A DNA stretch of 8,837 bases, taken from assembly GCA_030632405.1 (NCBI GenBank), contig DAOVUU010000068.1, forward strand, positions 1 to 8,837, read 5' to 3'. Below the pieces are notes generated by a model. It saw only the letters and a list, made by a program, of their open reading frames with translations, ran no database searches and was not told the DNA's origin. The DNA is from Desulfobulbaceae bacterium. GTDB lineage: Bacteria; Desulfobacterota; Desulfobulbia; Desulfobulbales; Desulfocapsaceae. The position numbers were made by a program, and so were the translations under genes. Every line of letters begins with the position of its first letter. Within the stretch, counting starts at the first letter, position 1. Below, in pieces: positions 6,903-8,837 of this stretch.

Positions 6903-7691
6903 ATGAACATACCGAATACAGAAGATGCCTTTAATAACAGGTTTAAGCAACGACTGAAAGCAAAAGAGACTCAAATTGGTTTATGGAGCAGTCTTCCAAA
7001 CAATATTGTTACTGAAATTTTATCATATGCCGGGTTCGACTGGATCCTCATTGATACGGAGCATGCGCCAAGCGATATCACTACCCTTGTCTCCCAGCTA
7101 CAGGCAATGAAAGGGAGTGACACTGTGCCACTGGTGAGACCGGTATGGAACGATCCTATAGCAATTAAAAGACTATTGGATATAGGCTTTCATAATTTCA
7201 TCGTACCATTTGTACAGAATGCTGAAGAAGCCCGGAAGGCGGCAAGCGCCGTTCGATACCCACCGAAAGGAATAAGAGGTGTGTCTGTTGGTGCCAGGGG
7301 AAGCTGCTATGGTTACACAGAAAAATACTGGCATAAAATTGATGACCATATTGGGCTCGTTGTGCAGGTAGAAACACTTGAAGCAGTAGACAATATAGAG
7401 GCTATCTACGGAGTGGACGGTATCGACGGTATTTTTGTGGGACCAAGTGATCTTGCAGCGAGCATGGGGCATCTTGCCGATTCAGGACATCCGGATGTGC
7501 AGCAAAAATTCGAAGAAATTGTGAAACTCTGTCACAGGATCGATGCCCCGGTGGGCATACTTGCCGGCAATACCACAGATGCACGCAGATATGTTGATAT
7601 GGGGTTTAATTTTGTCGGGGTCGGATCTGATACCGGCCTTCTGAAAAAAGCAACCAGAGAGCTTGCTCAGTCATTTAAAACCAATATTTAA
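6903..7691 (+). CDS. garL: 5-keto-4-deoxy-D-glucarate aldolase (EC 4.1.2.20), HpcH/HpaI family
   Basis: Cleaves 5-keto-4-deoxy-D-glucarate, the product of GarD, into pyruvate and tartronate semialdehyde; a class II, divalent-metal-dependent aldolase of the cytoplasm. The 262 residues match GarL (256) along the whole length, including KAKETQIGLWSSL, AGFDWILIDTEHAPSDI, KRLLDIGFHNFIVPFV, RYPPKGIRGVSV and DGIFVGPSDLAASMGHL. With a constant offset of 4 from E. coli GarL, the catalytic His54 and Arg79 and the metal ligands Glu157 and Asp183 are all present. Related HpcH/HpaI aldolases (HpaI, RhmA) act on similar keto acids, but the closeness to GarL and the divergent garD gene favour this assignment. 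The start is supported by a strong AAGGAG 5 nt upstream of the ATG. No hairpin with a T-run follows the stop. Confidence 0.93.
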   Translation: MNIPNTEDAFNNRFKQRLKAKETQIGLWSSLPNNIVTEILSYAGFDWILIDTEHAPSDITTLVSQLQAMKGSDTVPLVRPVWNDPIAIKRLLDIGFHNFIVPFVQNAEEARKAASAVRYPPKGIRGVSVGARGSCYGYTEKYWHKIDDHIGLVVQVETLEAVDNIEAIYGVDGIDGIFVGPSDLAASMGHLADSGHPDVQQKFEEIVKLCHRIDAPVGILAGNTTDARRYVDMGFNFVGVGSDTGLLKKATRELAQSFKTNI

Positions 7692-7778
7692 TAATCACTG
7701 AAGTTCAGCCCTCATAATGGAAGAAACCCTTTCGGTGGTGAACGCTGAGGAGATAAGGCTGCAGGCTGGAAAAAACAA

Positions 7779-7807
7779 TTGACAAATTTTTATGATAGCG
7801 CTAACAT
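7779..7807 (+). promoter_or_regulatory. Sigma-70-type promoter of the tctC-like gene
   Basis: A perfect TTGACA (7779-7784) is followed by exactly 17 bp and TAACAT (7802-7807, four of six consensus bases). The predicted start is near 7814, giving a leader of about 230 nt before the ATG at 8048. This is the best promoter in the window. Confidence 0.65.
7792..7807. promoter_or_regulatory. LacI/GalR-family operator candidate
   Basis: ATGATAGCGCTAACAT is a 16-bp near-perfect palindrome around a central CG: its reverse complement ATGTTAGCGCTATCAT differs at only two symmetric positions. This is the typical LacI-family layout, similar in form to GntR-type sites of E. coli gluconate genes. It covers the end of the spacer and the whole -10, so a bound repressor would block polymerase. 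No lacI-type gene is in the window. Confidence 0.55.
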
Positions 7808-7856
7808 TTGTTCGAAATATCAAATCTTACTGTTACTCAAGCCAGAGAGCAGTGAT

Positions 7857-7888
7857 GGTGATCAGCTGAAAGTTTACTGCTGATCGCC
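7857..7888 (+). promoter_or_regulatory. Leader hairpin 1 upstream of the tctC-like gene
   Basis: GGTGATCAGC (7857-7866) pairs with GCTGATCGCC (7879-7888) as a 10-bp stem with one G-U pair and a 12-nt loop. AGCAGT just upstream (7849-7854) could pair with ACTGCT (7876-7881), which overlaps the loop and the 3' arm, so two mutually exclusive folds are possible. There is no adjacent T-run, so it is not a simple terminator. Confidence 0.45.
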
Positions 7889-7898
7889 AATAACCGCA

Positions 7899-7915
7899 TA
7901 TGCCCGAAGGGCATA
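7899..7915 (+). promoter_or_regulatory. Leader hairpin 2 upstream of the tctC-like gene
   Basis: TATGCCC-GAA-GGGCATA is a perfect 7-bp stem with a 3-nt loop. A T-rich stretch with five T residues (about 7928-7932) follows only after about 12 nt, so intrinsic termination is weak or absent. A further pairing, GATCGA (7935-7940) with TCGATC (7953-7958), lies downstream. Confidence 0.4.
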
Positions 7916-8047
7916 ATCTTCTATCAATTTTTGGGATCGATCGCCGTGGCCCTCGATCGGTTTCAGAGCATGGGTATCCGTGCTTATTTTCAAGGGTTTA
8001 ATTTTTGGTTTAATAAATTGTTTTAGAATCTAAGGAGGAACGGACTC

Positions 8048-8837
8048 ATGAAAAAGTTTGTCGCTATGTTAGTGGCCGGTGTTGCAGTTGTCGGTCTCAC
8101 CCTTTCCGCATCAGCGGGTGGTTATCCGGAAAAACCCATTACCTTCGTTGTACCTTATTCAGCCGGCGGCAGCTCTGATACCCTTGTGCGTGGTATGCAG
8201 CCCTTCCTCGAAAAGGCTATGGGTGCAACAATCGTCCCGAAAAACATCACCGGCGGCGGTGGGGCGGTAGGGATGTCGCAGGCATTATTCTCCTCCAAGG
8301 CTGACGGTTATACGGTCACACTGCCGAGTAATGCTGTATTCGGTCTCGAAGGTCTTGGCAACGTCCCCTGGAAACACGGTGATTTCGATACGATCGCACG
8401 CATCATCACCGAAGATTACTCTATCACCGTCCGCGCAGACTCCCCCTGGATGACCCTGGATGAGTTCATCGCCTTTGCAAAAGCAAATCCCGGTAAAATA
8501 AAAATGGGTTTCTCGGGCTTTGGCTCCTCGACCCACATAGTAGCTGCCGCATTCGCCGACCAGTTCGGCCTTGAGTTCCAGTTCGTCCCCTATAAAGGCG
8601 GTTCCAAGACCGTTGCCGCAACCATGGGCGGTCACATTGACGCCAACACCCATCATCCGGCCGAAACCAAGGCAGGGGTCGATGCCGGTAAATTGCGTGT
8701 CCTTGCAACCATGGGCCCGAAACGCTCCAACCTCTACCCGGATGTACCCACCATGGAGGAACTCGGTCATAAATGGGTCGTCTCCCAGTGGCGCGGTATC
8801 TCTATGCCCAAGGGTGTTTCCGACGAGGTGAAAGCTA
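8048..8837 (+). CDS. Periplasmic solute-binding receptor of a tripartite tricarboxylate transporter (TctC/Bug family), partial
   Basis: The frame is open from the ATG at 8048 through the window edge, 263 codons of an expected 320 or so. Residues 1-23 are a signal peptide (MKKFVAMLVAGVAVVG, cleavage after Ala-Ser-Ala), so the mature protein is periplasmic. Family hallmarks follow: YPEKPITFVVPYSAGGSSD (26-44), the N-ITGGGGAVG segment near 66-75, ADGYT (85-89), LDEFIAFAKANPGKIKMG, the YKGGSKTVAA region and YPDVPTMEELG. In such receptors the PxxxGGxxD loop and the DGYT region contact a carboxylate of the ligand. The TctA/TctB-type membrane subunits are presumably encoded just beyond the right edge. 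Adjacency to garL suggests a sugar diacid such as galactarate or glucarate, an inference only. The start has an excellent Shine-Dalgarno, TAAGGAGG at 8031-8038, 9 nt upstream. Confidence 0.92.
   Translation, partial: MKKFVAMLVAGVAVVGLTLSASAGGYPEKPITFVVPYSAGGSSDTLVRGMQPFLEKAMGATIVPKNITGGGGAVGMSQALFSSKADGYTVTLPSNAVFGLEGLGNVPWKHGDFDTIARIITEDYSITVRADSPWMTLDEFIAFAKANPGKIKMGFSGFGSSTHIVAAAFADQFGLEFQFVPYKGGSKTVAATMGGHIDANTHHPAETKAGVDAGKLRVLATMGPKRSNLYPDVPTMEELGHKWVVSQWRGISMPKGVSDEVKA

Larger units (their letters stand above)
7692..8047. other. Intergenic region with LacI-type promoter and structured leader
   Basis: This 356-bp gap between garL and the tctC-like gene contains no ORF of note. About 90 bp after garL comes a good promoter overlapped by a LacI-type operator, then roughly 230 nt of untranslated leader with several inverted repeats, ending in a near-perfect Shine-Dalgarno. 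Nothing identifiable lies in 7692-7778. Confidence 0.7.

Noticed and set aside
7698..7712. CTGAAGTTCAG just after garL, considered as a terminator
   Set aside because: The palindrome leaves a loop too small to fold as a hairpin and there is no T-run.
8285..8770. 161-codon open frame on the minus strand
   Set aside because: It is antisense to the TctC/Bug receptor, which has a strong ribosome binding site, signal peptide and family motifs.
1..8837. tRNA, rRNA, CRISPR arrays, insertion sequences, attachment sites
   Set aside because: I saw no cloverleaf-like sequence, regularly spaced repeats, transposase-like protein or terminal inverted repeats anywhere in the window.

Overview
The window looks like Gram-negative chromosomal DNA of moderate GC content. 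Signals for this are an exported STN-domain protein, a periplasmic Bug/TctC solute receptor, sigma-70-type promoter hexamers and FadR-, LacI- and Fur-like operator patterns. The mix of a cyclase-like/cNMP-binding signalling protein, a COG4091-type oxidoreductase and a tripartite tricarboxylate transporter (TTT) receptor would fit a Desulfobacterota-like or other proteobacterial host, but this taxonomic guess is weak.

Layout: (1) 1-446, minus strand: the 5' part of an exported protein with an STN-like domain, cut by the window edge, with a Fur-like box about 185 bp upstream. It is probably unrelated to the rest. (2) 685-1962, minus: an MFS permease, apparently preceded by a 5-codon leader ORF. 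(3) 1963-2329: divergent control region with a tandem FadR-type operator pattern. (4) 2330-5004, plus: a probable two-gene operon of a homoserine-dehydrogenase-like oxidoreductase with a C-terminal SAF domain, then a protein joining a degenerate class III nucleotide-cyclase domain to a cyclic-nucleotide-binding domain. (5) 5046-6590, minus: galactarate dehydratase (GarD), convergent with the operon. (6) 6591-6902: divergent control region. (7) 6903-7691, plus: 5-keto-4-deoxy-D-glucarate aldolase (GarL). (8) 7692-8047: promoter with an embedded LacI-type operator and a long, structured untranslated leader. (9) 8048-8837, plus: a TctC/Bug periplasmic receptor, cut by the right edge.

How it fits together: GarD dehydrates galactarate to 5-keto-4-deoxy-D-glucarate, and GarL cleaves that to pyruvate and tartronate semialdehyde. 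The Bug receptor (with TTT membrane subunits presumably beyond the right edge) and the MFS permease are candidate importers of sugar acids. A near-identical 14-bp element lies upstream of both the MFS gene and garD, which hints at co-regulation. The oxidoreductase may feed a second sugar-acid substrate into the pathway, but its substrate cannot be read from sequence. Tartronate semialdehyde reductase, glycerate kinase and any transcription factor gene are absent from the window.

The least expected item is the cyclase-like/cNMP-binding protein placed directly behind a catabolic oxidoreductase. By eye its cyclase domain keeps both metal aspartates and the arginine but has lost the adenine-selecting lysine and the transition-state asparagine, while the cNMP-binding cassette looks intact.
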